Shown here one piece after another: positions 48,504 through 57,447 of a stretch of 64,000 nucleotides of DNA. The notes below the pieces were generated by a model that was given only the letters and a program-made list of their open reading frames with translations, was not told the DNA's origin and did not search any database. Each line of letters starts with the position of its first letter. Positions within the stretch are counted from its first letter, which is position 1. Both the position numbers and the translations under genes were made by a program. The stretch lies in NCBI GenBank assembly GCA_030649945.1, contig JAUSFE010000040.1, positions 90,266 to 154,265 of the forward strand, given 5' to 3'. This DNA is from Dehalococcoidia bacterium (GTDB lineage: Bacteria; Chloroflexota; Dehalococcoidia; SM23-28-2; RBG-16-64-32).

Positions 48504-48562
48504 CGGACTTAAAATCCGCTGCCCGCAAGGGCGTGTGGGTTCGAATCCCACCCCCGGCACCA
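48504..48562 (+). repeat. right attachment repeat (attR), 3' tRNA-Leu fragment
   Basis: Exact copy of 10226-10284. The 5' 27 bases of the tRNA are missing and the sequence upstream does not fold as a D-arm, so this is the displaced original 3' end, not a functional tRNA. Confidence 0.93.
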
Positions 48563-48595
48563 CGATTCCGTATCCAGCGAAGCGGTCGTTGGCGC

Positions 48596-50638
48596 CTAGC
48601 CAATGCCGAAGCAGCCGGCCGGCAGGTTGAGCGGCAGCCCGGCGCGATAGCGGAGGATGGCCAGGGCATCCGCGACAGTGACGTCGACCCCGCAGGTGAC
48701 GTAGCCGTTGCCCAGACAGCGCAGGTCCATCCGCTGCGCCTCGAGAGCGCTCCGGGAGTGTCGGTGCACCACCCAGCGCAAGATCAGCAGCGCGTCCCTG
48801 GCGTCCACTGACCCATCGCAGTTCACGTCTCCGCAGGCGTACTCCTGGGGCGCCGGTGTGGGCGTGGGCGTAGCTGACAGCGTCGGCGCCGGCGTGTCCG
48901 TAGGCGCGACGGTGGGCTCGGGCGTCGGCGTCTCCGTGGGCGACGGCTCCGGGGAAGCCGTGGCCGCCGGCGACCCGGCCGGCGTTTCGCTGGCCGCGGC
49001 GGTGGCGGTCGCGGTGGGCGTCGCCGTAGCGGTTGCCACCGGCGTCGGTGTGCCGGTAGGCGTCTCCGTGGCAGTCGGCCCCGCGTTGGCGGCCTGCGCG
49101 GGCGACTCGGCGCCCGCCCCCGGACTCGCCAGGGGCGACGGCGCGGGAGCATCGCAGGTGGGAATGGGTGGCGGCACCCGCGTCTCCACCCTCGGGTCAC
49201 GGCAGTCCCAGATGTCATCGTTGTCCACGTCCTCCAGACCGTCCAGCACGCCGTTCGGCCGGCCGTCCGGGTTCACGTCCTTCAGTGCGTTGTAGGCCTG
49301 CAGCAGGCCGAAGCCGTTCTGGTCGTCCAACCCCTGCGGTCCCACGTCCTGCGCGCAGTTCGTCAGCAGCAGTCGCACGCGCGGTGGCTTGAACGCGGGG
49401 TATTGGGACAGGATCAGCGCGGCCACCCCGGAGACGTGCGCCGCCGCCATGGAGGTGCCGTAACGGAGGCACCACCAGAACTGCGTGAAGTTCGGCGGCG
49501 TGGCGCACGGCACCCCGTAGGAGTTCTGAAGAATGTACGTGCCGTCCGCGCCCTCCTTTGGGTCGCCGCCGGGAGCCACGAGGTCCAGATCCGGCGAGTA
49601 GTTGGAGTAGGAGGCAGCGATGCCCCCGGTGCCGGCGCCGCCCACTGAGATCACTCCCGGCAGCGCCGCCGGGAAGTCCAGCTGCGGGTCCCCCTGCAGG
49701 TCGTCGCCGCCGTTGCCCGCCGCCGCTACCACTACCACCCGCTTCTGCACAGCGTACGCGACCGCGCTCCTTTCGGCATCGCTGGTAGAGCCCGGCCCTC
49801 CCAGGCTCAGGTTGATCACCCGCGCTCCGTGGTTCACCGCCCAGACGATGCCGTCCGCAATTGCCGCCGCCGGGCAACCGTAGCGCCGGTTCTCCACGCC
49901 CGGCGGGTCCAGATAGCCGCAGACCTTCACCGGCATGATCGTCGCCCCGGGCGCGATGCCGGCTACACCAATCTCGTTGTTGGTGGTCTGGGCGATCGTG
50001 CCTGCGACGTGCGTGCCGTGCCCCAAGTCGTCGTTCGGGTGGTCGTCGCCATCAAAAAAGTCGTGCGGATCGGTGAACACCGCCCCGGCGAAGTCCGGGG
50101 CAAGGGCGAAATCGGTTCCCGTGTTCGGGTCGTGGTAGTCCTCAAACGCCACGCCCGTGTCCACCACCGCCACCACGACCCCGGCGCCGTCGTTGGCCAC
50201 ATCCCAGGCCTGCTCCAGTTGGATCAGCCGCATGTTCCACTGTTGGTCGAAGTACTGATCGTCCGGCACAGCCGGGTCGTTGTGCGTATAGGGGATGCGC
50301 AGCGGGCTCTCCTCGGCGGAGCGCACGGCCCAGTTCGCGGCGAGCGCGCGGCCCACCGGCTCCTCCTGCCCGGGCGGCACGGAAACCGCGACGTAGCCAT
50401 CCAGGAGCATCTCGCGCTTGACGGTGGCGCCGTACGAGGCCAAGACCGCGCGGCGCTGCTCCCGGGAGGTCTGGGGCCGGAAGCGGACTATCAGCTCGCC
50501 GGGCAGCAGCTGGTCTGCGCGGTGCGGGCTGAAGACGCCCGGCTGTGGCTGGCCCTCCTTCGCCCACAGCGCCAGCGCCAGGAGCAGGAGCGCCCCCACC
50601 GTCAGGCCGGCCCGGAACCGCCGTCTATCCGTCAACAC
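48596..50638 (-). CDS. secreted subtilisin-like S8 protease with dockerin
   Basis: 680 residues with a signal peptide (AGLTVGALLLLALALW), an inhibitor-I9-like prodomain (ELIVRFRPQTSREQRRAVLA), and a subtilase domain carrying Asp160 (VVDTGV), His207 (GHGTHVAG), Asn309 and Ser396 (GTSMAAAHVSG). A long Pro/Thr/Ala-rich linker with repeated TPTPxPTxT units leads to a type I dockerin (GDVNCDGSVDARDALLILRW; second calcium loop CGVDVTVADALAILRY). It lies just outside the element. The dockerin should bind a cohesin; a cohesin-like protein is encoded inside the element. Confidence 0.93.
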   Translation of the reverse strand: MLTDRRRFRAGLTVGALLLLALALWAKEGQPQPGVFSPHRADQLLPGELIVRFRPQTSREQRRAVLASYGATVKREMLLDGYVAVSVPPGQEEPVGRALAANWAVRSAEESPLRIPYTHNDPAVPDDQYFDQQWNMRLIQLEQAWDVANDGAGVVVAVVDTGVAFEDYHDPNTGTDFALAPDFAGAVFTDPHDFFDGDDHPNDDLGHGTHVAGTIAQTTNNEIGVAGIAPGATIMPVKVCGYLDPPGVENRRYGCPAAAIADGIVWAVNHGARVINLSLGGPGSTSDAERSAVAYAVQKRVVVVAAAGNGGDDLQGDPQLDFPAALPGVISVGGAGTGGIAASYSNYSPDLDLVAPGGDPKEGADGTYILQNSYGVPCATPPNFTQFWWCLRYGTSMAAAHVSGVAALILSQYPAFKPPRVRLLLTNCAQDVGPQGLDDQNGFGLLQAYNALKDVNPDGRPNGVLDGLEDVDNDDIWDCRDPRVETRVPPPIPTCDAPAPSPLASPGAGAESPAQAANAGPTATETPTGTPTPVATATATPTATATAAASETPAGSPAATASPEPSPTETPTPEPTVAPTDTPAPTLSATPTPTPAPQEYACGDVNCDGSVDARDALLILRWVVHRHSRSALEAQRMDLRCLGNGYVTCGVDVTVADALAILRYRAGLPLNLPAGCFGIG

Positions 50639-50746
50639 CGGGCGCCACCGCTTTCGGCCGAAGGGGGAGTGCCACCCCTCAGCCCTTGCCTCGTGCCATT
50701 ACCGCCGATTTTATGACCTGCCTCTCCTTCAGCCAATATGAGCGGC

Positions 50747-50752
50747 TATAAT
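50747..50752 (+). promoter_or_regulatory. possible -10 box ahead of the gatB transcript
   Basis: TATAAT in the 300-bp gap between divergent subtilase and gatB genes; no good -35 at 17 bp. The rest of the gap holds the small frame at 50825. Confidence 0.35.
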
Positions 50753-50824
50753 TCCTGCCGGGCCGCCCGGCGGCGGGGGGCGGCGCCATGAATCGCTAGT
50801 CCTAACGAAGGAGGCGGGCCATTG

Positions 50825-50920
50825 GTGACTGACATTCGCGCGGAAATGGTGGAATTTCCCGTGAACGCCTTCTCAACAAGCCCGCGGGTGGCCGCGCTGT
50901 CACCGCGCCGCCGCCCCTGA
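50825..50920 (+). CDS. possible 31-aa leader peptide upstream of gatB
   Basis: GAAGGAGGCGGGCCATTG stands before GTG 50825. The frame begins VTDIRAEMVEFPVN. TDIRAEMV is the usual start of biotin-carrier proteins in this phylum, and the rest is unrelated, so it may be a truncated scar or a leader peptide. It ends 18 bp before gatB. Confidence 0.3.
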   Translation: MTDIRAEMVEFPVNAFSTSPRVAALSPRRRP

Positions 50921-50938
50921 TATACTGCTGACGACGCT

Positions 50939-52420
50939 ATGACGACTACCGCCGCGGTCCGCTATGAGACCGTCATCGGCATAGAGGTTCACGCGCAACT
51001 CCTGACGCTGAGCAAGATGTTCTGCGCCTGCCCTGTGCCCTCGCTGGACTCTCCTCCCAACTCCCATGTCTGCCCCGTTTGCCTGGGCATGCCCGGCGTT
51101 CTCCCGGTTATCAACAAACACGCCGTGGAGCTGACCATCATGACCGGCCTCGCCGTGAACTGCGACATCCCCCCCGAGGCCAAGTTCGACCGCAAGAACT
51201 ACCATTACCCGGACCTGATGAAGGGCTACCAGATCTCCCAGTATGACCTGCCGCTCTGCAAGGACGGCCGGCTGGAGATAGAGGTGGACGGCCAGACGAA
51301 ACGCGTGGGCATCACGCGCGTCCATCTGGAGGAGGACACCGCCAAGTCCATGCACGTCGCCGCGCCCACGGGCGAGAGCTACAGCCTGATAGACGTGAAC
51401 CGCTCGGGCCTGCCCCTGATGGAGATCGTCTCCGAGCCGGACATCCGCTCCGCGGAGGAGGCGCGCGCCTACCTGCAGAAGCTGCGCCAGGTCCTGCGCT
51501 ACATCGGCGCCAGCCGCGCCAACATGGACGAAGGCAACATGCGCTGCGAGCCCAACGTGAGCATCCGCCCGCTGGGCAGCGAGCCCTTCGGCCAGAAGGT
51601 GGAGTTGAAGAACATCAACAGCTTCAAGCACGCCTACGACGCCATCAAGTACGAGGTAGCGCGCCAGACGCAGGTCATCGAATCCGGCGGCCGCGTGGCC
51701 CAGGAGACGCGGGGCTGGCGTGAGGACCTGGGCCAGAGCGTCTCCCAGCGCAGCAAGGAGTACGCGAACGACTACCGCTACTTTCCGGAGCCCGACCTGC
51801 CCACGCTCACGATCAGCCGGGAGTGGGTGGAGGAGATCCGGACGCGGATGCCGGAGCTGGCGGACGCCAAAGAGCGCCGCTTCCAGGACCAGTACGGCCT
51901 CTCCGCCTACGACGCCGCCGTGCTGGCGGAGACCCGGGCCCGGGCCGACTTCTTCGAGGCCAGCGTGGCCCTGGGCGGGAACGACAACCCCGCCCGCGCC
52001 AAGTCTGCCGCCAACTGGATCAACGGCGAATTCGCCCGCCTCCTCAACGCTGACAACGCGGACATCGAGGACTCTAAGGTGACCCCGGAGCTGCTCTCGG
52101 AGCTGCTGGACCTGCTTGACGCCGGCACCATCTCCGGCAAGACGGCGAAGGACGTCTTCGAGCAGGTCTACCGCGCCGGCATCTCCCCGAAGCGGGCGGT
52201 CCAGGAGTCCGGCCTCATCCAGATCACCTCCGCGGACGAGGTCTCGTTCGCCGTCGAGAAGGTGATCCAGGAACACGCGAAGCCCGTGGAGGACTACCGC
52301 CGCGGTAAGGAAGAGGCCATCAAGTTCCTGGTCGGCCAGGTCATGCGCGAAACCAAGGGGCGCGCCCGCCCGGACATCGTCATCCAGGTGCTGAAAGAGA
52401 AATTGAATGGCAGCCCGTAA
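50939..52420 (+). CDS. gatB: aspartyl/glutamyl-tRNA amidotransferase subunit B
   Basis: 493 residues, full length. GatB kinase-like core: [36 protein letters not shown] with zinc-type cysteines ([12 protein letters not shown]), [20 protein letters not shown] and [15 protein letters not shown]. The C-terminal tail-domain ([10 protein letters not shown]) is the YqeY-like tRNA-binding part. With GatA and GatC it converts Glu-tRNA(Gln) and Asp-tRNA(Asn); those partners are outside the window. It heads a run of housekeeping genes. Confidence 0.97.
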   Translation: MTTTAAVRYETVIGIEVHAQLLTLSKMFCACPVPSLDSPPNSHVCPVCLGMPGVLPVINKHAVELTIMTGLAVNCDIPPEAKFDRKNYHYPDLMKGYQISQYDLPLCKDGRLEIEVDGQTKRVGITRVHLEEDTAKSMHVAAPTGESYSLIDVNRSGLPLMEIVSEPDIRSAEEARAYLQKLRQVLRYIGASRANMDEGNMRCEPNVSIRPLGSEPFGQKVELKNINSFKHAYDAIKYEVARQTQVIESGGRVAQETRGWREDLGQSVSQRSKEYANDYRYFPEPDLPTLTISREWVEEIRTRMPELADAKERRFQDQYGLSAYDAAVLAETRARADFFEASVALGGNDNPARAKSAANWINGEFARLLNADNADIEDSKVTPELLSELLDLLDAGTISGKTAKDVFEQVYRAGISPKRAVQESGLIQITSADEVSFAVEKVIQEHAKPVEDYRRGKEEAIKFLVGQVMRETKGRARPDIVIQVLKEKLNGSP

Positions 52421-52456
52421 TCGAATCGGCAAGTGGCGCGTTACTAGGATAGAGCC

Positions 52457-53818
52457 ATGAACCGCCTCTTCGAGTTCGACTTCCTGAAGTGGTTTTACCC
52501 GGGCATGCACATCAAACGATGGCTTGCCCTCACTGTCATCGGCGTCGCCATCATGACGTTCGGCCTCAGCTACGTTGTGCGGGAGGCCTACCTGACGGGC
52601 TTCACCTTCCCGGGCTTCATGTACTGGGTCACGCTGCAGTTCATCCCCCGCTACGTCCGCGGCGCCATGTTCATGACCGGCGCGAGCGGCCTCATCCTCT
52701 TCTCCATCTGGAAGCTGAACCAGTCGCTCATCTCCGTTCTGCTGCCGCACCGCGACCCGGCGGCGAGCCTGGTGAACACCATCTACAATCAGCGCTTCCT
52801 GCGCCGGGGCCCCAAGATCGTGGCCATCGGCGGCGGCACCGGCCTCTCGATTCTGCTGCGCGGCCTGAAGGAGTACACCGGCAACCTCACCGCCATCGTC
52901 ACCGTCGCGGACGACGGCGGCAGCTCCGGCGTCCTGCGCCGGGAGCTGGGCGTGCTGCCGCCCGGCGACGTGCGCAACTGCATCGCCGCCCTGGCCGACG
53001 CCGAGCCCCTGGTCACGAAGCTCTTCCAGTACCGCTTCTCGGACGGCTCCGGCCTCGCCGGCCACTCCTTCGGCAACCTGTTCATCGTCGCCATGTCCGG
53101 CGTCGTGGGCAACTTCGAGGAAGCCATTCGCCAGACCAGCCGGGTCCTGGCGGTGCGCGGCCAGATCATCCCGTCCACGCTTGCCGACGTCACGCTCGGC
53201 GCCCGCACGGACGACGCCCGCACCCTCCTGGGCGAATCCTCTATCGGCAGCGGACTGGAGAACGGAGACGGTACGGCTCACCGCATTAAAGAGGTCTACC
53301 TGCTGCCGCATAACCCGCCCGCGCACCCGGAGGCGGTGCGCGCCGTCCTGGAGGCGGACCTGATTGTGCTGGGGCCGGGCAGCCTCTACACCAGCGTCCT
53401 GCCGAACCTGCTGGTGCAGGGCATCCGCCGCAGCATCACGGCCTCGCCCGCCGCCAAGATCTACGTCTGCAACGTAGCCACCCAGCACGGCGAGACGGAC
53501 GGCTTCGGCGTGGCGGACCACGTGAAGGCCATTGAGGACCACGTGGGCAAGGGCATCATCAGCTACGTCCTCGCCAACAGCAACGTCGTCACGGAGAGCA
53601 TCCCGCACGCGGAGCAGTCGCAGCCGGTGCGGCTGGACGATGGCATTAACAATGGGATACGATTGATCCTGGACGACGTCATCAGCGAGAGCAACCCCTA
53701 TCACCACGACTCTGCGAAGCTGGCACAGGCCGTGATGCGCGTCTATTACGAACGCGACCAGGTGGCGCCGCTGCCGGAGACCGAGCAGGACCTGGTGACC
53801 GCCGACAAGATGCTATAG
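52457..53818 (+). CDS. yvcK: YvcK/CofD-family gluconeogenesis factor with N-terminal membrane anchor
   Basis: 453 residues. Two N-terminal helices (WLALTVIGVAIMTFGLSYVV; MYWVTLQFIPRYVRGAMFMT) precede the YvcK fold from about residue 118: IVAIGGGTGLSILLRGLKEY, VTVADDGGSSGVLRRELGVL, PPGDVRNCIAAL and LGPGSLYTSVLPNLLV. YvcK binds UDP-sugars and is needed for cell shape on gluconeogenic carbon sources in Bacillus. The membrane segments are an extension typical of Chloroflexota-like homologues. It follows gatB by 36 bp. Confidence 0.93.
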   Translation: MNRLFEFDFLKWFYPGMHIKRWLALTVIGVAIMTFGLSYVVREAYLTGFTFPGFMYWVTLQFIPRYVRGAMFMTGASGLILFSIWKLNQSLISVLLPHRDPAASLVNTIYNQRFLRRGPKIVAIGGGTGLSILLRGLKEYTGNLTAIVTVADDGGSSGVLRRELGVLPPGDVRNCIAALADAEPLVTKLFQYRFSDGSGLAGHSFGNLFIVAMSGVVGNFEEAIRQTSRVLAVRGQIIPSTLADVTLGARTDDARTLLGESSIGSGLENGDGTAHRIKEVYLLPHNPPAHPEAVRAVLEADLIVLGPGSLYTSVLPNLLVQGIRRSITASPAAKIYVCNVATQHGETDGFGVADHVKAIEDHVGKGIISYVLANSNVVTESIPHAEQSQPVRLDDGINNGIRLILDDVISESNPYHHDSAKLAQAVMRVYYERDQVAPLPETEQDLVTADKML

Positions 53819-53830
53819 ACGGAAAGACGG

Positions 53831-54049
53831 ATGAGCCTCCAAGACTATCTGGCACTCGCCTCCATCATCATCTCTATCGCCCTGATCGCGATCATCCTGC
53901 TGCAGGTGAAGGGGGAGGGCGTCGGCGGGCTGCAGAGCGGCTCTTTCGTGCGCACCCGGCGCGGCCTGGAGAAGACCCTTTTCCAGCTCACCATCGTTCT
54001 CAGCGTCCTCTTCCTGGGCATCGCCGCCCTCGCCGTTTACGTCCGCTGA
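53831..54049 (+). CDS. secG: preprotein translocase subunit SecG
   Basis: 72 residues with two membrane helices (DYLALASIIISIALIAIILL and LEKTLFQLTIVLSVLFLGIA) and the conserved loop QVKGEGVGGLQSGSFVRTRR between them, the SecG layout. It should assist SecYE in protein export. GGAAAGACGG lies before the ATG, 12 bp after yvcK. Confidence 0.9.
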   Translation: MSLQDYLALASIIISIALIAIILLQVKGEGVGGLQSGSFVRTRRGLEKTLFQLTIVLSVLFLGIAALAVYVR

Positions 54050-54073
54050 CGCGGACATCTTTTCCCGCTAAGA

Positions 54074-55741
54074 ATGAGAAAGGATAGCCTGCCGCCCAGA
54101 CACGGGCCGGGCTGGCCCCTGCTGGTCATCCTCACAGCGGGCATCGGCATCATCGCCGCCGCGCTCTTCGCGGTCCGCGGCTCCTTTACCGGCTCGGACG
54201 GTGAGCAGTCCGTGCCGTATGTGGAGGCCGTGGTGGGCGCGCCCGCCCGCATCAACCCCCTCTTCGCCTACCTGAGCGACGCCGACCGCGACCTGAGCAG
54301 CCTTGTCTTTTCCGGACTCGCCCGCCTGGATGCGGACGGACGGGTCCTGCCGGACCTTGCCCAGTCCTGGGACATCTCAGCAGACGGCAAGACAATCACC
54401 TTCCACCTGCGGCCGGGGGTCACCTGGCACACAGGCGTCGCGTTTACGGCAGACGATGTCATCTTCACTTACCAGCTGCTCGCGGACCCCAGGCTCCAGG
54501 GCGACCCGGAGCAGGCGGCGCTCTGGCAGGCGCTGGCGTGCTCCGCACCGGAACAGCTCACCGTGCAGTGCACGCTGCCGGACGCCTTCGCGCCCTTCCT
54601 CTCCTTCGCCACGATCGGCATCGTTCCCAAGCACATACTGCAGAACGTGGACCCGGCCGCCATCCTGGACGACGCGTTCAACAAGGCGCCCATCGGCACG
54701 GGGCCGTACCGGCTGGCACAGTTCGACCAGACCCGCGCCGTCCTTAAGGCCAACCAGAACTATTACGGAGCCCCGACCCTGCTGCCCGAGATCCAGCTCC
54801 GCTTCTACCCCAACGTCTCTTCCGCGGCCGCGGACGTCGTGCGGGGTCAGGCGCACGGCATCCTCGTGGACCTTGGCACCAGCCAGAAGGACTTCGAGAC
54901 CCTCAGCTCCACAGACGGCCTCAGGGCCTATGCAGCCGGCCGCAGCGCCTATACTGCTCTCTACCTGAACAACAGCACCGCGCCGCTTAACGATGAGTCC
55001 GTCCGCGAGGCCGTCGCCTATAGCGTCGACACCGAGGCCATCATCGGCGACATCCTGGGCGGCCGCGCCGTCCGCGCGGGCTCGCCGATCCCTCCCGGGA
55101 CGTGGGCCTACAACACCGGCCTGAAGCCTTATCCGCACGATCCCGGCAAGGCCCGCGACGTGCTTGACCGGGCCGGCTGGGCGCTGCCGGACGGCGCCAA
55201 AGTGCGGCAACGCAACGGCGTGGAACTCCGCCTCACCCTCATGACGGACCAGGACACACTGCGCGGCGCCATCGCCGACGAAGTCTCCCGGGAGCTTGCC
55301 GGGGTCGGCATCCAGGCCACCGTTGTGCGCCAGGCCGCCACATCACTGATCAAGGACTTCCTGATTCCGCGCGAATACCAGGCCGCGATCTTCGCCTGGG
55401 ACCCCGGCCCGGACCCCGACCCCTACCCGGCCTGGCACAGCTCCCAGGCCAGCGGCAACGGGCGGAACCTGGCCGCATACCGCAACGAGGAGGCGGACAA
55501 GCTGATGGAAGAGGCGCGCCGCACGTCTGACCTGGACGAACGCCAGCGCCTGTACTTCACCTTTCAGCAGACCTTTCAGGACGATTTTCCCAGCGTTCTC
55601 CTCTATTATCCCGTCTACACCTACTTCGTGAGCGACCAGGTCAAGAACATCCGTCTCGGCACCCTCTTTACCACCGCCTCCCGCTTTCAGAACGTCACCG
55701 AGTGGACTATCGAGAAGGCGCCGGACATAAGAGGCGGCTGA
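54074..55741 (+). CDS. ABC transporter substrate-binding protein, peptide/nickel family 5
   Basis: 555 residues with a single N-terminal anchor or signal (LLVILTAGIGIIAAALFAVR). Family 5 features include ARINPLFAYLSDADRDLSSL, LARLDADGRVLPDLAQSWDI, ITFHLRPGVTWHTGVAFTAD and GTGPYRLAQFDQTRAVLKAN. No lipobox cysteine is seen, so it may be membrane-anchored by an uncleaved helix. It is 24 bp after secG; no permease genes are adjacent, so its transporter is elsewhere. Confidence 0.92.
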   Translation: MRKDSLPPRHGPGWPLLVILTAGIGIIAAALFAVRGSFTGSDGEQSVPYVEAVVGAPARINPLFAYLSDADRDLSSLVFSGLARLDADGRVLPDLAQSWDISADGKTITFHLRPGVTWHTGVAFTADDVIFTYQLLADPRLQGDPEQAALWQALACSAPEQLTVQCTLPDAFAPFLSFATIGIVPKHILQNVDPAAILDDAFNKAPIGTGPYRLAQFDQTRAVLKANQNYYGAPTLLPEIQLRFYPNVSSAAADVVRGQAHGILVDLGTSQKDFETLSSTDGLRAYAAGRSAYTALYLNNSTAPLNDESVREAVAYSVDTEAIIGDILGGRAVRAGSPIPPGTWAYNTGLKPYPHDPGKARDVLDRAGWALPDGAKVRQRNGVELRLTLMTDQDTLRGAIADEVSRELAGVGIQATVVRQAATSLIKDFLIPREYQAAIFAWDPGPDPDPYPAWHSSQASGNGRNLAAYRNEEADKLMEEARRTSDLDERQRLYFTFQQTFQDDFPSVLLYYPVYTYFVSDQVKNIRLGTLFTTASRFQNVTEWTIEKAPDIRGG

Positions 55742-55768
55742 GTCGGCGCCGGGCGGCCTGCTGCGCCG

Positions 55769-56350
55769 TTACGGCAACACCAGCACGGGCACCTGGACGA
55801 CGCCCTTCGGCTGGCCGGTCTCCGTCGTCTCCTGGTACACCCAGAGACAATACGGCGTGGGTTCCTTCACGTTGTTGACCACGATGTCTGCGCCGAAGGG
55901 CCGGGTGAAGTCCGTGATCTCCAGGCCCGGCGGCGCCACGCGGAACTCCCGCGGCTGCGGCGGCAGATCGAGGGATTGCAGCACCGTCTGCTTGGCGTCC
56001 ACCACAGAGAGCGCGACGCCGGTGTCCTGGAACCCGATATTCGATCCCCAGCCGCTGACGTAGAACGGGATCTTGACCTGCTGCTCCGGGAGGGGCTGCC
56101 CCACCTGCAGGAGCTTCGGCGAGGCCGGGTCCGGGTTGGTGGCGCAGACCTTGAGCGGCGAGGCCGTGGGCGTCGGCGAAGGCGCGGCCGTCTTGCGCGG
56201 CCTGGGCGTCACCTGGCCAGTGGGCGTCAGCGGCACGATCACCAGACCCGCTGGCGGCTGCTGCGATTCACCGCCGCCCCCGCCACACGCCAGCGGCAGC
56301 GCGACCAGCACCGCCAGCACGCAGGCCCACCCGGCTTTCCAGTACTTCAT
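55769..56350 (-). CDS. lipoprotein, unknown, 193 aa
   Basis: MKYWKAGWACVLAVLVALPL ends in the lipobox LPLACG, so it should be a lipidated surface protein. A Pro/Thr linker (PTGQVTPRPRKTAAPSPTPT) leads to an all-beta domain of about 125 residues (VKIPFYVSGWGSNIGFQDTG, then PFGADIVVNNVKEPTPYCLW). The immunoglobulin-like strand pattern (GWGSNIGFQDTGVALSV) resembles Gmad2/Ig-like spore-germination-associated domains. The start is set by the signal; an upstream extension is not needed. Antisense to flanking genes. Confidence 0.75.
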   Translation of the reverse strand: MKYWKAGWACVLAVLVALPLACGGGGGESQQPPAGLVIVPLTPTGQVTPRPRKTAAPSPTPTASPLKVCATNPDPASPKLLQVGQPLPEQQVKIPFYVSGWGSNIGFQDTGVALSVVDAKQTVLQSLDLPPQPREFRVAPPGLEITDFTRPFGADIVVNNVKEPTPYCLWVYQETTETGQPKGVVQVPVLVLP

Positions 56351-56443
56351 AGTCCTCACACTGGCTCTACTGACTACAACGCTTGCCAACCGTCTCGCGT
56401 TGCGAGACCGCGCGTGCTAGAATCGCCCGAGACCCGCGACCGT

Positions 56444-57436
56444 ATGAGCATCGTCTTCATCGGCACCCCGGCCTTCGCCGTCCCCTCCCTGCGACGCGTC
56501 GTCGCGGACGGCCACGCGGTCACGGCCGTCATTACGCAGCCGGACCGGCCCGCCGGCCGCGGCCGCCGCCCCAGTGCGCCGCCGGTCAAGCTGGCCGCCG
56601 CGGAGCTGGGGTTGCCCGTGCTCCAGCCGCAGAGCCTGCGCGATCCAGGAGCGCTGGCTCAGGTCGCTGCTCTCCAGCCTGCCGTCATCCTCGCCGTGGC
56701 CTACGGCCAGATACTGCGGAAGGAGTTCCTGGACATCCCACCCAGGGGTGTGCTCAACGTCCATCCGTCCCTCCTGCCCCGCTGGCGCGGCGCCTCGCCC
56801 ATCGCCTCTGCCATCCTCGCCGGCGACGAACAGACGGGCGTCACCATCATGCTCATGGACGCCGGGATGGACACCGGGCCCATCCTCGCCCAGGAGCGCG
56901 ACGCCATTGGCCCGGCCGATACCACCGGCTCGCTCACGGACAGGCTCTCCGCGCTGGGTGCGGAACTCCTCTCGCGCACACTTCGCGGCCGGCTGGCCGG
57001 GGAGATTGAGCCGCAGCCGCAGGATGAGGCGCGGGCGACGACCTGCCGTCTCATCCGCAAGCAGGACGGGGCCATCGACTGGTCCGCCCCGGCCATCGAT
57101 ATCTGGCGGCAGGTCCGCGCCTACAACCCCTGGCCCGGCGCCTACACAGCGCTGGAGGGCGAGCCCCTGCACATCTGGGAGGCCTGGCCTGTCGGAGCCG
57201 AAAGCGGCGAGCCTGCGGGCGCCGTCGTCGCCTTGACGGCGGAGCAGCGCCGGGCGCTTCCCGCGGGCTCTGACCCCGGGGCCTTCGCGGTGCAGACGGG
57301 ACGCGGGCTGCTGGCGGTCCTGCGCATCCAGCGCGCGGGCCGCCGCGCCCTGGCGCCGGGCGACTTCCTGCGGGGGATGCCCGGCCTGCTCGGCCGCCGC
57401 CTCGTCTCGTCCCCGGCGGGCCAGGCCAAAGCCTGA
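56444..57436 (+). CDS. fmt: methionyl-tRNA formyltransferase
   Basis: 330 residues, full length. MSIVFIGTPAFAVPSLRRVV, ITQPDRPAGRGRR, VAYGQILRKEFLDIPPRGVL then NVHPSLLPRWRGASPI (Asn and His of the catalytic triad) and MDAGMDTGPI with the catalytic Asp define the enzyme. The C-terminal OB-fold follows residue 205. It transfers formyl from 10-formyl-THF to Met-tRNA. def is not next to it in this window. The ATG is preceded only by a weak ribosome site. Confidence 0.96.
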   Translation: MSIVFIGTPAFAVPSLRRVVADGHAVTAVITQPDRPAGRGRRPSAPPVKLAAAELGLPVLQPQSLRDPGALAQVAALQPAVILAVAYGQILRKEFLDIPPRGVLNVHPSLLPRWRGASPIASAILAGDEQTGVTIMLMDAGMDTGPILAQERDAIGPADTTGSLTDRLSALGAELLSRTLRGRLAGEIEPQPQDEARATTCRLIRKQDGAIDWSAPAIDIWRQVRAYNPWPGAYTALEGEPLHIWEAWPVGAESGEPAGAVVALTAEQRRALPAGSDPGAFAVQTGRGLLAVLRIQRAGRRALAPGDFLRGMPGLLGRRLVSSPAGQAKA

Positions 57437-57447
57437 CCCTCGGCTCG

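Larger units (their letters stand above)
10226..48562. mobile_element. 38.3-kb integrative element in tRNA-Leu(UAA)
   Basis: The limits are set by a perfect 59-bp direct repeat, the 3' part of tRNA-Leu(UAA) from the anticodon stem to CCA. A tyrosine recombinase lies 94 bp inside the left repeat and another about 135 bp inside the right repeat, and a 22-bp repeat (10345-10366 and 48382-48403) lies inside both ends. Contents are accessory: toxin-antitoxin, phage-like packaging gene, DNA modification, surface signalling, heliorhodopsin and a restriction-like cassette. Third-codon GC is visibly lower than in the flanks. No capsid, portal, large terminase, relaxase or type IV secretion gene is seen, so it is a mobilisable island or degenerate satellite rather than a complete prophage or ICE. 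Confidence 0.92.

Noticed and set aside
48480-48562. A fourth tRNA at the right end of the element
   Set aside because: Only the anticodon arm to CCA is present; the acceptor 5' strand and D-arm are missing. It is attR.
10226-48562. Complete prophage or conjugative element
   Set aside because: Only a small terminase and phage-like accessory genes are present. No capsid, portal, tail, large terminase, relaxase or type IV secretion genes.
50900-53707. A 935-codon open frame on the minus strand across gatB and yvcK
   Set aside because: It mirrors two well-identified genes, has no family motif, and arises from high third-position GC in the sense strand.
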